DNA of 64,000 nucleotides from Candidatus Rokuibacteriota bacterium (GTDB lineage Bacteria > Methylomirabilota > Methylomirabilia > Rokubacteriales > CSP1-6). The stretch is taken from the NCBI GenBank assembly GCA_016200085.1, contig JACQFL010000046.1, forward strand, positions 1-64,000, written 5' to 3'. The position numbers and the translations under genes were made by a program. Shown here piece by piece: positions 49,986-58,509 of this stretch. Numbering within the stretch: the stretch's first letter is position 1; every line of letters starts with the position of its first letter. A model generated the notes under the pieces. The model saw only the letters and a list, made by a program, of their open reading frames with translations, was not told the DNA's origin and searched no databases.

Positions 49986-50342
49986 TCAGGCGCAGTGACT
50001 GGGCGGAAGGGGATCTGCGTCGAGCAGCGACGCGCGCGGCAGGGCGATCAGGGCGAGACGGGGGCGCATGTCCGTGACCACGCGGGCCGTCATGCGGGGG
50101 GTCGCCCCCTGCGCGAAGGACGGAGACACGGGCAGAACGGTCCGGACGGGGGGAACCTTCGAGAGCCCGAAGATCAGCCGCTTGGCGTCCTGGTGGGGCG
50201 GATCGACGAGCTTGACGTCGAACGTGCGCGGCACGCGCGGGAAGTCCGAGCCGTCGACGTCGAAGACCTCGAACAGCACGAACGACAGTGCGAACATCAC
50301 GCAGACCGCATACACCAGCGTCCGGATCTGACGGCTCCCCAT
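49986..50342 (-). CDS. Small single-helix membrane protein, unknown
   Basis: 118 aa from ATG 50342. One membrane helix near residues 8-28 (LVYAVCVMFALSFVLFEVF) is followed by FDVDGSDFPRVPRTFDVKLV and a Pro-rich, mildly basic tail. No family recognised. Its place just upstream of the czcCBA operon, on the same strand, may mean a link to metal efflux, but a 96-nt gap follows. TTG 50372 is an alternative start. Confidence 0.55.
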   Translation of the reverse strand: MGSRQIRTLVYAVCVMFALSFVLFEVFDVDGSDFPRVPRTFDVKLVDPPHQDAKRLIFGLSKVPPVRTVLPVSPSFAQGATPRMTARVVTDMRPRLALIALPRASLLDADPLPPSHCA

Positions 50343-50392
50343 CGCTACAAAGGGTGGCGTTTCGGTCCGCAAAAGTCAACATCTAAACGACG

Positions 50393-50716
50393 TCAAGGCG
50401 ACTCAAGAGATACACCGTCGGGCAAGGGAACACCGGCGCGCTCCCGTCGCGAGCTCGTCCTCACTTCGTCCACCCAGATCTCGTAGCAGATCCGGTGCAG
50501 ACACCGCCGGCGGTGCGCCGCCCACTCCACGATCATCTCCATGCCGCCCCCGGCGATGAAGTCGTCGCAAGCCGCGCACAGCTCTCCCGCGCCGTGAGCC
50601 GGCAAGACCCGGAGCGGCGCCGCCTGGGGCAGCGTCCCGTCCGTCAACCGCTCACGGATCGCCGCGCGCAGCCCTCCGCGATGGCGGAGATCCTCGTCGC
50701 GGCGACCCATCGTCAC
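50393..50716 (-). CDS. Small Cys/His protein, putative zinc-binding
   Basis: 107 aa from GTG 50716 (ATG 50710 is possible). The N-terminal LRAAIRERLTDGTLPQAAPL is helical; then Cys47-x-x-Cys50 (ELCAACDD) and His74-x-x-Cys77 (CLHRICYEIW) may bind a metal ion. The C-terminus is basic and disordered. No known family. It lies 7 nt after asnB and is likely cotranscribed. Confidence 0.6.
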   Translation of the reverse strand: MTMGRRDEDLRHRGGLRAAIRERLTDGTLPQAAPLRVLPAHGAGELCAACDDFIAGGGMEMIVEWAAHRRRCLHRICYEIWVDEVRTSSRRERAGVPLPDGVSLESP

Positions 50717-50723
50717 GCGGGCC

Positions 50724-52595
50724 TCACAGCGCCGGCCCGTCGCCGAGATAGGCGACACGCCAGGCCTCGAGCGTGACGAGGGCCCAGAGCACCCGGTGAT
50801 GGTCGGCGCGCCCCTCGAGATGCTCGTCGACCAGCCGTTGCACCGCGCCGGGGTCGAGCAGCCCGCCGGCTGCCACACGCGACGGCGCGAGCATCGCGCG
50901 CACCGTCGACGCCAGGGGCCCGCGGAACCACGCGGCGAACGGCACCCCGAAGCCTTGCTTGCCCCGGCGCCGGATCTCCGGAGGTAATCGATCTGCGAGC
51001 GCGCGCTTGACCAGGCGCTTGAGACCGCCGAGCCCGGTAAGCTTGAGCGCGGAGGGCACGCGGCCGAGCAAGTCCACGAACGTGTGATCGAGGAACGGCG
51101 CCCGCAGCTCGAGGCCCACCGCCATGCTCGCGCGGTCCGCGTTCACGAGGTTCTGGCCGGCCAGATAGAGCTTGCAGTACTGGTAGATCAGCCGCGCCGT
51201 TGGCTCCTCGGTGGGGCAGCGCTCCAGCGTCCATTCGATGTCCTGGTAGGGATCGAAGCCGTCGAGCGCGGCCCGGGCGGCCGCCGAGAGCAGCGGCGCG
51301 TAGCGCGAGGGCCGCAGCCCGCCGAGGAGCACCTGGTTGCGGGCCTCCGGGCGCTCGCCGAGGGCGCCGAGGAACCGGCGGAGGTCGTCGGGCAGCCAGC
51401 GGACCCGGCCGGCGCGCTCGAGCGTCGCGACCACCGGCGCGGGCAAGGTCGCCGCTCGCCGGTGCCACCACGCGGCGGCCATCGTCGGATAGCCCGCGAA
51501 CAGCTCGTCACCGCCGTCTCCCGTGAGGGCCACGGTGACGCGGCGCCGGGCCGCGCCCGCCAGCAGGTAGAGCGGCACGAAGCTCATGTCCGCCAGCGGC
51601 TCGTCGAGCAGATCGCCCAGGCGCTCCATCACGTGCCGGGCGTCGGCGGCGCCGACCTCCAGCTCCTCGTGGGTGGTCCCGCAGCGCTCCGCGACGAGCC
51701 GCGCCCAGCGCCGCTCGTCGTGCGGCGACCGGGCGTAGCCCACGGAGAACGTCCGGATGCCGGGCCGGAAGCGCGCGGCCGTCGCGGCGACGGCGCTGGA
51801 GTCGACGCCGCCGCTCAGAAAGCATCCGAGCGGGACGTCGCTCGCGAGCCGGCGCTCGACGGCGCGGTCGAAGCGGCGCCGGATCTCGTCACCCCAGGCC
51901 GCCTCGTCCAGCGTCGGATCGGGCTGGAACGTGAGGTCCCAGTAGGCGGCGAGGCTGACGTCGCGGCCGGCGGTCAGCACGTGGCCGGGCGGGACCTTCG
52001 AGACGCCCTCGAGAATCGACCGCGGATCGGGGACGTAGTCGAAGGCGAGATAGCGCGCCACCCCGCGCAGGTCGAGCCCCCGCGCCACGCCGGGATGGGC
52101 GAGCAGCGCGCGCAGCTCCGAGCCGAAGACAAGCGCCCCGCCCGCCACGGCGTAATAGAGGGGCTTTTCCCCCATCCGATCGCGCGCGAGGATCAGCTGC
52201 TCGTGGCCACGGTCCCACAGGGCCATCGCGAACATCCCGTTGAGGTGCTCGAGCGCCTTCTCGCCCCACTCTTCCCACGCGTGGACCACGACCTCGGAGT
52301 CCGACCGCGTGGCGAAGCGGTGGCCCCGGTGGTGAAGCTGCGCGCGGAGGTCGGCGAAGTTGTAGATCTCGCCGTTGACGACGGCGGAGAGGCGCCCGTC
52401 CTCGCCGTGAAGGGGTTGATCGCCCGTGTCGAGATCGATGACCCGCAGGCGAGCGACCCCGAGGGCGGCGCGGCCCTCGACGAGGTAGCCACAGCCGTCG
52501 GGCCCGCGGTGGCGGAGCGCCCCGACCATCCGCTCGAGGATCGAGCGATCGGCGCGCTGGCCCGGGGGCGCGACGTAGCCCGCGATGCCGCACAC
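50724..52595 (-). CDS. asnB: Asparagine synthetase (glutamine-hydrolysing), AsnB type
   Basis: 623 aa from GTG 52595. The class II glutaminase starts at MCGIAGYVA with nucleophile Cys2 and includes the ammonia-binding NHRGPDG-type RHRGPDG and GEIYNF. The synthetase domain has the PP-loop CFLSGGVDSSAVA (near residue 260) and ALTGDGGDELFAGY. It converts aspartate to asparagine, though in gene clusters AsnB-like enzymes may amidate other molecules. It is 1 nt from the flippase-like gene, which suggests a shared role in an envelope or polysaccharide product. Confidence 0.93.
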   Translation of the reverse strand: MCGIAGYVAPPGQRADRSILERMVGALRHRGPDGCGYLVEGRAALGVARLRVIDLDTGDQPLHGEDGRLSAVVNGEIYNFADLRAQLHHRGHRFATRSDSEVVVHAWEEWGEKALEHLNGMFAMALWDRGHEQLILARDRMGEKPLYYAVAGGALVFGSELRALLAHPGVARGLDLRGVARYLAFDYVPDPRSILEGVSKVPPGHVLTAGRDVSLAAYWDLTFQPDPTLDEAAWGDEIRRRFDRAVERRLASDVPLGCFLSGGVDSSAVAATAARFRPGIRTFSVGYARSPHDERRWARLVAERCGTTHEELEVGAADARHVMERLGDLLDEPLADMSFVPLYLLAGAARRRVTVALTGDGGDELFAGYPTMAAAWWHRRAATLPAPVVATLERAGRVRWLPDDLRRFLGALGERPEARNQVLLGGLRPSRYAPLLSAAARAALDGFDPYQDIEWTLERCPTEEPTARLIYQYCKLYLAGQNLVNADRASMAVGLELRAPFLDHTFVDLLGRVPSALKLTGLGGLKRLVKRALADRLPPEIRRRGKQGFGVPFAAWFRGPLASTVRAMLAPSRVAAGGLLDPGAVQRLVDEHLEGRADHHRVLWALVTLEAWRVAYLGDGPAL

Positions 52596-52596
52596 G

Positions 52597-53607
52597 TCAG
52601 GGCTCTCCGATCGTTGCCGCTTCGAGCGGCTCGCCGATGGGGCGCGGGCTCCGCTTGGCCCGGACGAGCGCGAGCAACAGGACGCCGAGGCCCGCCCACG
52701 CTGCCTCGCGGATCCGTCGCACGAGGCTGAACGAGAGCCCCGCTCCCGCGTCGAGTCCGAGCATGACGAAGGTCGCCACGTAGCCGCCTTCGAGCGCGCC
52801 CAGATGGGCCGGCACCATGAACGACGCGAAGCGGACGGCGGTCCCGGCCGCCTCGATCACGATGGCGGTGACGAGCTGCACCGGCTCGCCGAGACAGAGG
52901 AGGATCGCGTACGTCTCGAGCGCGCTGATCGCCCAGCCGAGGAAGTGGAAGCCGACGGAGAGCCCGAGCCGCCACGGCTGGCGTCGGTAGAACGTCGCCA
53001 GGCCCTCGTCGATGCGGCGGCTCCCCTCGGGCCCCGCGTGACCGGTGACGATCCCCAGGCGAACGAGGAGGCGCCCGGCGCCGCCGACGAGCCCGGCCAG
53101 CTGCACCGCCACGAAGCCGCTCACGGCCAGGCCCTCGATCACGAGCGCCCAGCCCAGGGTCCGCACGAGCAGCGGATCGGCCTCGAGCGGGGCGAGCAGC
53201 AGCAGCACCCATCCTACCGCGCCGAACAGCACCTGGGACACGGTGATGGTGGTCTTGGCGGCGATGACGGAGACCACGCCCTCGCGGTAGTCGACGTGAT
53301 CCCGGATCAGCGCGACCTTGACGGTCTCGCCGCCGACCGAGGCGGTGGGTGTGGTGGCGTTGAAGGCCTCACCGCCGAGCCGGGCGACGAAGAGCGCGCC
53401 GAACGGGATGGACCGCCGCGGGAGCGCGAACCGCCAGCCCAGCGTGTCGCAGACGTTGCCGAGCGCGAACGGGAACCACACCAGCACGAGCAGGCGCCAG
53501 GACAGCCGGCCGAAGGCGGAGGTGATGGCCTCCGGCCCGATCCGGGCCACGAGCAGGGCGAAGAACGCCGCGCCGGCGCACAGCAAGACCAAGCGAAGCC
53601 TGGTCAT
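52597..53607 (-). CDS. Flippase-like (LPG synthetase TM/UPF0104-type) membrane protein
   Basis: 336 aa with about eight membrane helices. The family pattern appears as ALFVARLGGEAFNATTPTASVGGETVKVALI and later FMVPAHLGALEGGYVATFV, as in lysylphosphatidylglycerol-flippase-like and HpnL-like proteins. The role may be transport or transfer of a lipid-linked group. It directly precedes asnB. Confidence 0.85.
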   Translation of the reverse strand: MTRLRLVLLCAGAAFFALLVARIGPEAITSAFGRLSWRLLVLVWFPFALGNVCDTLGWRFALPRRSIPFGALFVARLGGEAFNATTPTASVGGETVKVALIRDHVDYREGVVSVIAAKTTITVSQVLFGAVGWVLLLLAPLEADPLLVRTLGWALVIEGLAVSGFVAVQLAGLVGGAGRLLVRLGIVTGHAGPEGSRRIDEGLATFYRRQPWRLGLSVGFHFLGWAISALETYAILLCLGEPVQLVTAIVIEAAGTAVRFASFMVPAHLGALEGGYVATFVMLGLDAGAGLSFSLVRRIREAAWAGLGVLLLALVRAKRSPRPIGEPLEAATIGEP

Positions 53608-53707
53608 GGAACCGCCTCCCCTCGACGATGACCGAGTCGCACAGCCCCGACGGCTCTCGCGATCACGATTCCAGCATGGCCTGCAGGACGTTCGTTCACG
53701 ATGCCCC

Positions 53708-54340
53708 TCACTCCGGCACCCGTCGGAGGATCACGCAGGTGTTCACGCCGCCGAAGCCGAACGAGTTACTGGCGGCCACGTCGATCCGGGCAGCACCAGC
53801 CCATCGCGGTGGCGGTCGAAGGGGCGCGAGGCTTTGGTCGGCTCCTGCTCGCGGAAGGAAAGACATTCAGGGCGTCAACGCCTGGCCGCGCGTCTTCAGC
53901 AGGACGGAGAGGTTGGCGGAGACGGAGCATCCCATCACGTACGGCTGGGCCGTCGCCCCGAGCTTCCCGGTCTTGTCCGCGAACTTCCGGGATTGGACGT
54001 AGACGTCGTGCATGTTGCCGAGGTTGCCGATCACGACACCCATGCGGTCGCTGGCCACCTCCTCCGGCGTGAGCCCGGCGTCCGCGATGGCCTGCAGCGC
54101 CGCGGGTACGGCCAGATAGGAGCCCCGCCCCATCAAGCGCAGATTGTGCTTGGGCACCGCGGGGGGCTCGAGGTCCTTGATCCGGCCCCCGAGGGCGCTC
54201 CGAAAGCCGAGGGCCTTCCGCTCCGGGATGAGCTCGATGCCCGAGCGCCCAGATCGGAGCGCGTCGAGGACCCGGTCACGGTCGTTCCCGAGACCGCTGA
54301 CGATGCCGAAGCCCGTGATCGCAACCCGCCGGAGCGTCAT
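53708..54340 (-). pseudogene. Remnant of a beta-ketoacyl-ACP synthase (FabF type)
   Basis: The N-terminal frame starts at ATG 54340 with TLRRVAITGFGIVSGLGNDR and ends after about 158 residues at TRGQALTP. The C-terminal end of the same family, ASNSFGFGGVNTCVILRR, appears at 53790-53708 in another frame. The middle, with the catalytic Cys and two His, has been lost, so the enzyme is inactive. What stands between (53796-53870) is unrecognisable. No acyl carrier protein is near. Confidence 0.82.
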
Positions 54341-54817
54341 CCGTTCAGTCGAACCTCCCTCATGGCGGTCCCTCCCTGAGCAAGCGTGGTAGACCGGCGA
54401 TGCCTCCTGGCTGGGTCGCTCTCGAGCGGCCGGACACGATGCATCGAGCGCGACGGGCGGCCGCGTCAGTGGTCTTCGGGAGACCGGGAGGGCAGGCTCG
54501 TCGAGGCCGAGGTCTGGTGGCGAGTCCGGATGATGGCTCGGTCGGGGGCCGGCCGAGCCGGGGTCAGCGGCCGCAATACCTCGGAGGAGATTCGCCTGGT
54601 TGACGCCGAACGGTCCCGGGATCAGGGCCACTCGCTCGGGCTGGACGACGTGTTGCGAGCGATACGGCGTGGCCTCCGGGTCGTCGCCGTCAAAGGTCAT
54701 GGCGCCGGGCATCAGGGGGTTGGCGAAGTCGATGGAGACGTAGAGGAGCACGAGCAGGACGAAGAAGCGCCGTCCGCTCGTCGACTCGCACGCGTGCCGT
54801 CCGCCGGCCTGGGTCAT
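54341..54817 (-). CDS. Small membrane-anchored protein, frame open into the ketosynthase remnant
   Basis: From ATG 54817 the product has a membrane helix near residues 16-30 (RRFFVLLVLLYVSIDFANPL), then PGAMTFDGDD and a Pro- and Ser-rich tail. No stop codon occurs in this frame before the ketosynthase start, so a fused product of 316 residues (ending at 53867) is possible. The original stop may have been lost by mutation. The function is unknown. The ATG is followed by a sequence with normal codon use only for about 45 codons, so confidence is limited. Confidence 0.4.
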
Positions 54818-54927
54818 TGAACCGCTCCCCGCTCGAAGTCGTGGAATCGCGCACGCGTGACCGCTCTCGCGATCCGGTGTGTGCGCGGGGCGCCGCCGCG
54901 CTGCAGATAGACGCCGGCGCCGGATTG

Positions 54928-55236
54928 CTAGGAGGAGACCGGGGCGGCCAGGGGAGGCGCGCGGGACGGGGCGGCGCAGGGCGCCGGAGCGGGGACGAAC
55001 CACCGCTCGGCCATCTCGACGAACGTCGCCAGCGCGACGAGAGGGCCGGGCTCGACGAGCGGGACCGCGGCCAGGCCGTGGATCTGGTCCGTGATGAGCT
55101 CGACGACGTTGTCGTAGTCGCCGTCGTCCCAGATGCCCGGCATCGGGGGATCGGGCGGGCTGGCGTAGGCCATGGAGGTGAGAGCCACGAGCAGGCCCGC
55201 GACGATCAGGGCGACGAGGCGCCGGTGACGGCTCAT
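54928..55236 (-). CDS. Small exported protein, unknown
   Basis: 102 aa from ATG 55236. Residues 1-26 form a signal peptide (LVALIVAGLLVALTSMAYAS). The mature part PPDPPMPGIWDDGDYDNVVE is acidic, with a helix after it and a Pro/Ala-rich end. A perfect TATAGT -10 on the minus strand (55251-55246) lies 9 nt before the ATG. No family recognised; it lies between two decayed genes. Confidence 0.6.
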   Translation of the reverse strand: MSRHRRLVALIVAGLLVALTSMAYASPPDPPMPGIWDDGDYDNVVELITDQIHGLAAVPLVEPGPLVALATFVEMAERWFVPAPAPCAAPSRAPPLAAPVSS

Positions 55237-55294
55237 GCCGCTACGACTATACACCGGGCGACGCGCGCGATCAGGACGGTCGTGGTGGCCCGTG

Positions 55295-56117
55295 TCACGA
55301 GTCGAGGAACCCGCTGACGGCCGCGAGGAAGGCCTCGGGCTGGTCGCCGGGCACCGTGTGGCCGGCGCCGGGAACCTCGACCAGGCAGGCGCGAGGGTTC
55401 GCCTCGAGCATCTGCTTGGCCATCTCGCCGGTGAGGATGTCGGACTCGGCGCCACGCACGAGCAGGAGGGGGCAGGCGATGGCGCGCCAGGCGGCCCAGA
55501 GGTCGAGAGGCTCCAGCCGCGTCCCGCGCCGCATCATCTCGCGGAGCGCGCGATCGTACTTCCAGGTCACGCCCCCGTCGGGCAGCGGGCACCGCGTGCT
55601 GGGTGCGGGCGCGGAGCAGCGGCTCGCGATAGCGGGGGTTCGCGCGGCGGGCGTACTCGAACGCCTCGTCCACGCTCGCGAACCGCTCGGGCGAGCCCGC
55701 CATCATGGAGGCGACGCGAGCGCGGCCGTCCGGGGCGATGTCGGGGCCGATGTCGACGACCACGAGCCGCGCCATGCGCTCGGGATGCCCGGCGGCGTAG
55801 GCGATGGCGATGCGGCCGCCCATCGAGAGGGCGATCAGGCTCACGCGCGCCAGTCCGAGGGTCTCGACGACGCCGTGCAGGTCGTCCGTCATGGGGCGAA
55901 TCGTGTAATCGCCGTCGGGAGCGGGGTCGGAGTCGCCGTGGCCGCGCTGGTCGAGGGCGAGGACGTGGTACCGCGCGGACAGCGCGCGCGCCTCCTCGTC
56001 CCAGCTCCGCGCGTGCCCGGTGAGGCCGTGCAGGAAGATCACCGCGGGGCGCGAGGTCTCGCCCCACTCGGTGTAGTGGAAGCGGCGGTCGTTGACGACA
56101 ACGGAGCGATCGATCAT
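55295..56117 (-). pseudogene. Alpha/beta hydrolase with a frameshift
   Basis: The first frame (from ATG 56117) gives FHYTEWGETSRPAVIFLHG, LALDQRGHGDSDPAPD and the nucleophile elbow IALSMGGRIAIAYA. Near 55590 the frame is lost, and the natural continuation (GGVTWKYDRALREMMRRG, ACPLLLVRGAESD, VPGAGHTVPGDQP) is in another frame to 55295. A one- or two-base change would restore a normal 270-residue hydrolase, so a recent mutation or an assembly error is possible. The catalytic Ser and the final His are both intact. Confidence 0.8.
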
Positions 56118-56185
56118 GGGCCTCTCCCGCGCTGCGAGTCGAGGGCATTCTATCAGGAGCCGCCGCGGGTGCTACGATCGCGCCG

Positions 56186-57085
56186 ATGGCCCACCACGCG
56201 CATCGCGAAACGGCGGCGGCGCGCTCGCGCGGCACGCTCGTCCTCACGCTCGCCCTCACCGCGGGCGTCTCGGTGGTGGAGGGCGCCGGCGCGTGGTGGA
56301 CGGGCAGCCTCGCGCTGGCCGCCGAGGCCGCGCACATGCTCACCGACGCCGCCGGGCTCGGCCTCGCGCTCTTCGCCATCTGGGTGGCCGCGCGTCCCGC
56401 CACCCCCGCCAAGACCTTCGGCTACTACCGGGCCGAGATCCTCGCCGCGCTCGTCAACGCGGTGGTCCTGCTCGGGGTGGCCGCCCTGATCCTGCTCGAG
56501 GCGTGGGCCCGGATCGTGACGCCTCATCGCGTGCAGGGCGGCCCCATGCTGGCCATCGCCGCGCTCGGCCTCGCCGTCAACGTGGCCTGCGCCCGCTTGC
56601 TTCGCCGCGATGCCCAAACCAGCCTCAACGTGCGCGCGGCGTACCTCGAGGTCCTCAACGACGCGCTGTCCTCGCTCGGCGTCCTCGTCGCCGCCGTGGT
56701 GGTGACACTCACCGGGTGGATGGTGGTCGATCCGCTGGTGAGCGCGGGCATCGCGCTGTTCATCGTGCCGCGCACGTGGCATCTGCTGCGCCAGGCCGTC
56801 AACGTGCTGCTCGAGGGCACGCCGGCGCACCTCTCGCTGACGGACATCGAGGCGGCGATCGTCGAGGTGCACGGTGTGCGCTGGGTCCACGACCTGCACG
56901 TCTGGACGCTCACCTCGGGCCGCGAGGCCATGAGCGCCCACGTGGTGGTCGACGACGTCGGCGAGAGCGAGCGGCTGCTCTCCACCCTGCACGCCGTCCT
57001 CCACGCGCGCTTCGGCATCGACCACACCACCATCCAGCTGGAGACCGAGCCCCCGCGGGTGCTGCAGATCAAGGCGCCGTCGTAG
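56186..57085 (+). CDS. Cation diffusion facilitator (CzcD/ZitB-type) metal exporter
   Basis: 299 aa with six membrane helices and a C-terminal cytoplasmic domain (LTDIEAAIVEVHGVRWVHDLHVW). TM2 has His50-x-x-x-Asp54 in AEAAHMLTDAAGL. In TM5 the family His-x-x-x-Asp reads Glu155-x-x-x-Asp159 in YLEVLNDALSS. CDF proteins export zinc and related ions by proton exchange; the Glu could alter metal choice. The N-terminus is His-rich (MAHHAHRE). A TACGAT hexamer (56173-56178) 7 nt before the ATG points to a leaderless message. Confidence 0.92.
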   Translation: MAHHAHRETAAARSRGTLVLTLALTAGVSVVEGAGAWWTGSLALAAEAAHMLTDAAGLGLALFAIWVAARPATPAKTFGYYRAEILAALVNAVVLLGVAALILLEAWARIVTPHRVQGGPMLAIAALGLAVNVACARLLRRDAQTSLNVRAAYLEVLNDALSSLGVLVAAVVVTLTGWMVVDPLVSAGIALFIVPRTWHLLRQAVNVLLEGTPAHLSLTDIEAAIVEVHGVRWVHDLHVWTLTSGREAMSAHVVVDDVGESERLLSTLHAVLHARFGIDHTTIQLETEPPRVLQIKAPS

Positions 57086-57107
57086 CCCTGTGTCGAGCTG
57101 ACGGCAG

Positions 57108-57169
57108 CTTTGAAAGTTTCCTTGCAACGCGCCGAGAGCTTTGAAAGAATCAGGCGTTGATTTTCAAAG
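57108..57169 (+). promoter_or_regulatory. Three CTTTNAAAG-type boxes upstream of the Fic gene
   Basis: CTTTGAAAG occurs at 57108-57116 and 57139-57147, and the related TTTTCAAAG at 57161-57169, in an AT-rich patch of otherwise GC-rich DNA. The spacing (31 and 22 nt) is about three and two helical turns. They look like operator sites. The Fic protein downstream has a C-terminal winged-helix-like region and could regulate itself, which is an inference. Confidence 0.6.
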
Positions 57170-57181
57170 GTCGGCCGCCGC

Positions 57182-58414
57182 GTGAGACCTGAGGACTTCC
57201 GGGCGGAGGCGGCCGGCAAGGTCATCAGGACACCGGCCCGGTACTTCGCCTTCATTCCCGCTCCGTTGCCCCCGAAGCTCGAGTACGACGGCGAGTTGGT
57301 GCGGCTGCTGTCGCGGGCGGACGCGGCCCTGGGCGAGCTCTCCGGCGTCGGCCGGCACCTGCCGGACCCGCACGTGCTGATCAGCCCATATGTGAGGCGG
57401 GAGGCGGTCCTCTCCTCGCGCATCGAGGGCACCACGACGGAGTTATCCGAGCTGCTGCTCGACGACATCGCCAAGGGGGCGGGAACACAGGATCCGGACG
57501 ACGTCCGCGAGGTCCGGAACTACGTCACGGCGCTTGAGTACGGGGTGCGCCGGCTCGAGACCCTGCCACTGTCCTTGCGGCTGGTGCGTGAGCTGCACGA
57601 GCGTCTGATGCGTGGCGTCCGTGGCGACTACGCGACGCCGGGCGAGTTCAGGCGTTCGCAGAACTGGATCGGCGCGCCGGGCAGCACGATAGAGGCCGCG
57701 ACGTACGTGCCGCCACCGCCGGACACGTTGATGGAGACCCTTGGCGCCTGGGAGCGCTTCCTGCACGACCAGGAGTCGGTTCCCGACCTCGTCCAATGCG
57801 CGCTGATGCACGAGCAGTTCGAAGCGATCCATCCGTTCCTCGACGGCAACGGCCGCGTCGGGCGCTTGCTGATCACTCTGTTCCTCGTCGAGCGTCAGCG
57901 CTTGAGTCAACCCCTGCTGTATCTGTCCGCGTGGTTCGAGCGATACCGGGACGACTACCTCGACGGTTTGCAGCGCGTCCGAACACGGGGTGACTGGAGA
58001 GGGTGGCTCGCATTCTTCCTGCGAGGCGTGACGGAGATTGCCGCGGCGGCGAGCAGGCAGGCGGCGACGCTCATGGACCTGCGGGAGGGACTGCGCAAGC
58101 GGCTCCATGACAGACCCCGGGCGATCTTGCTCGTCGATCCGTTGTTGACCAACCCTTTCATGACCGTCGCCAGGGCAGAAAAGATCATGAAGGTCAGCAA
58201 TCCGACAGCTCGACAGCTCATTGGGCAGCTGGAGAAGCGCAAGATTCTCGAGGAAGTCACGGGTCGAGGCTGGGGACGCGTGTATCTGGCGCGACAGGTC
58301 CTGGACGCGATCGAGGACCGCGACACCAAGAGCCGGCCGAATGCACGCTCTCGCTCGAAGCGCCGTACCGCTGGAGAGCCGTCAGCCCGTCTGCGATATG
58401 ATGGCGCGACATGA
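57182..58414 (+). CDS. Fic-domain protein with N-terminal inhibitory motif and C-terminal winged helix
   Basis: 410 aa from GTG 57182. Fic enzymes usually transfer AMP to Ser/Thr/Tyr of target proteins. The catalytic motif HPFLDGNGRVGR starts at His217. The autoinhibitory motif SSRIEGT (residues 78-84, Glu82) lies N-terminal to the domain, typical of class II Fic proteins. The flap region (AATYVPPPPDTL) is present. The last 100 residues contain a helix-turn-helix-like stretch (MTVARAEKIMKVSNPTARQL). The start follows operator-like boxes. Confidence 0.93.
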   Translation: MRPEDFRAEAAGKVIRTPARYFAFIPAPLPPKLEYDGELVRLLSRADAALGELSGVGRHLPDPHVLISPYVRREAVLSSRIEGTTTELSELLLDDIAKGAGTQDPDDVREVRNYVTALEYGVRRLETLPLSLRLVRELHERLMRGVRGDYATPGEFRRSQNWIGAPGSTIEAATYVPPPPDTLMETLGAWERFLHDQESVPDLVQCALMHEQFEAIHPFLDGNGRVGRLLITLFLVERQRLSQPLLYLSAWFERYRDDYLDGLQRVRTRGDWRGWLAFFLRGVTEIAAAASRQAATLMDLREGLRKRLHDRPRAILLVDPLLTNPFMTVARAEKIMKVSNPTARQLIGQLEKRKILEEVTGRGWGRVYLARQVLDAIEDRDTKSRPNARSRSKRRTAGEPSARLRYDGAT

Positions 58415-58509
58415 CACGGGATCATGACGTGGTCGTCGAAAAGAAGCCCGACCAGTTGCTCTTGGCGCACTGCGAGCAGCTACCGGTAGATGGGAGAGCT
58501 TCAACATGA
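58411..58509 (+). CDS. Short ORF linking the Fic and UxaA-like genes
   Basis: A 32-codon frame from ATG 58411 overlaps the Fic stop (ATGA) and ends in TGA at 58507-58509, overlapping the start of the next gene (ATGA). A TATGAT -10-like hexamer (58397-58402) lies 8 nt before it. The peptide starts MTRDHDVVVEKKPDQLLLAH and has no known relatives. It could be a small coupling or regulatory ORF, or a chance frame; the double overlap favours translation but does not prove it. Confidence 0.45.
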   Translation: MTRDHDVVVEKKPDQLLLAHCEQLPVDGRAST

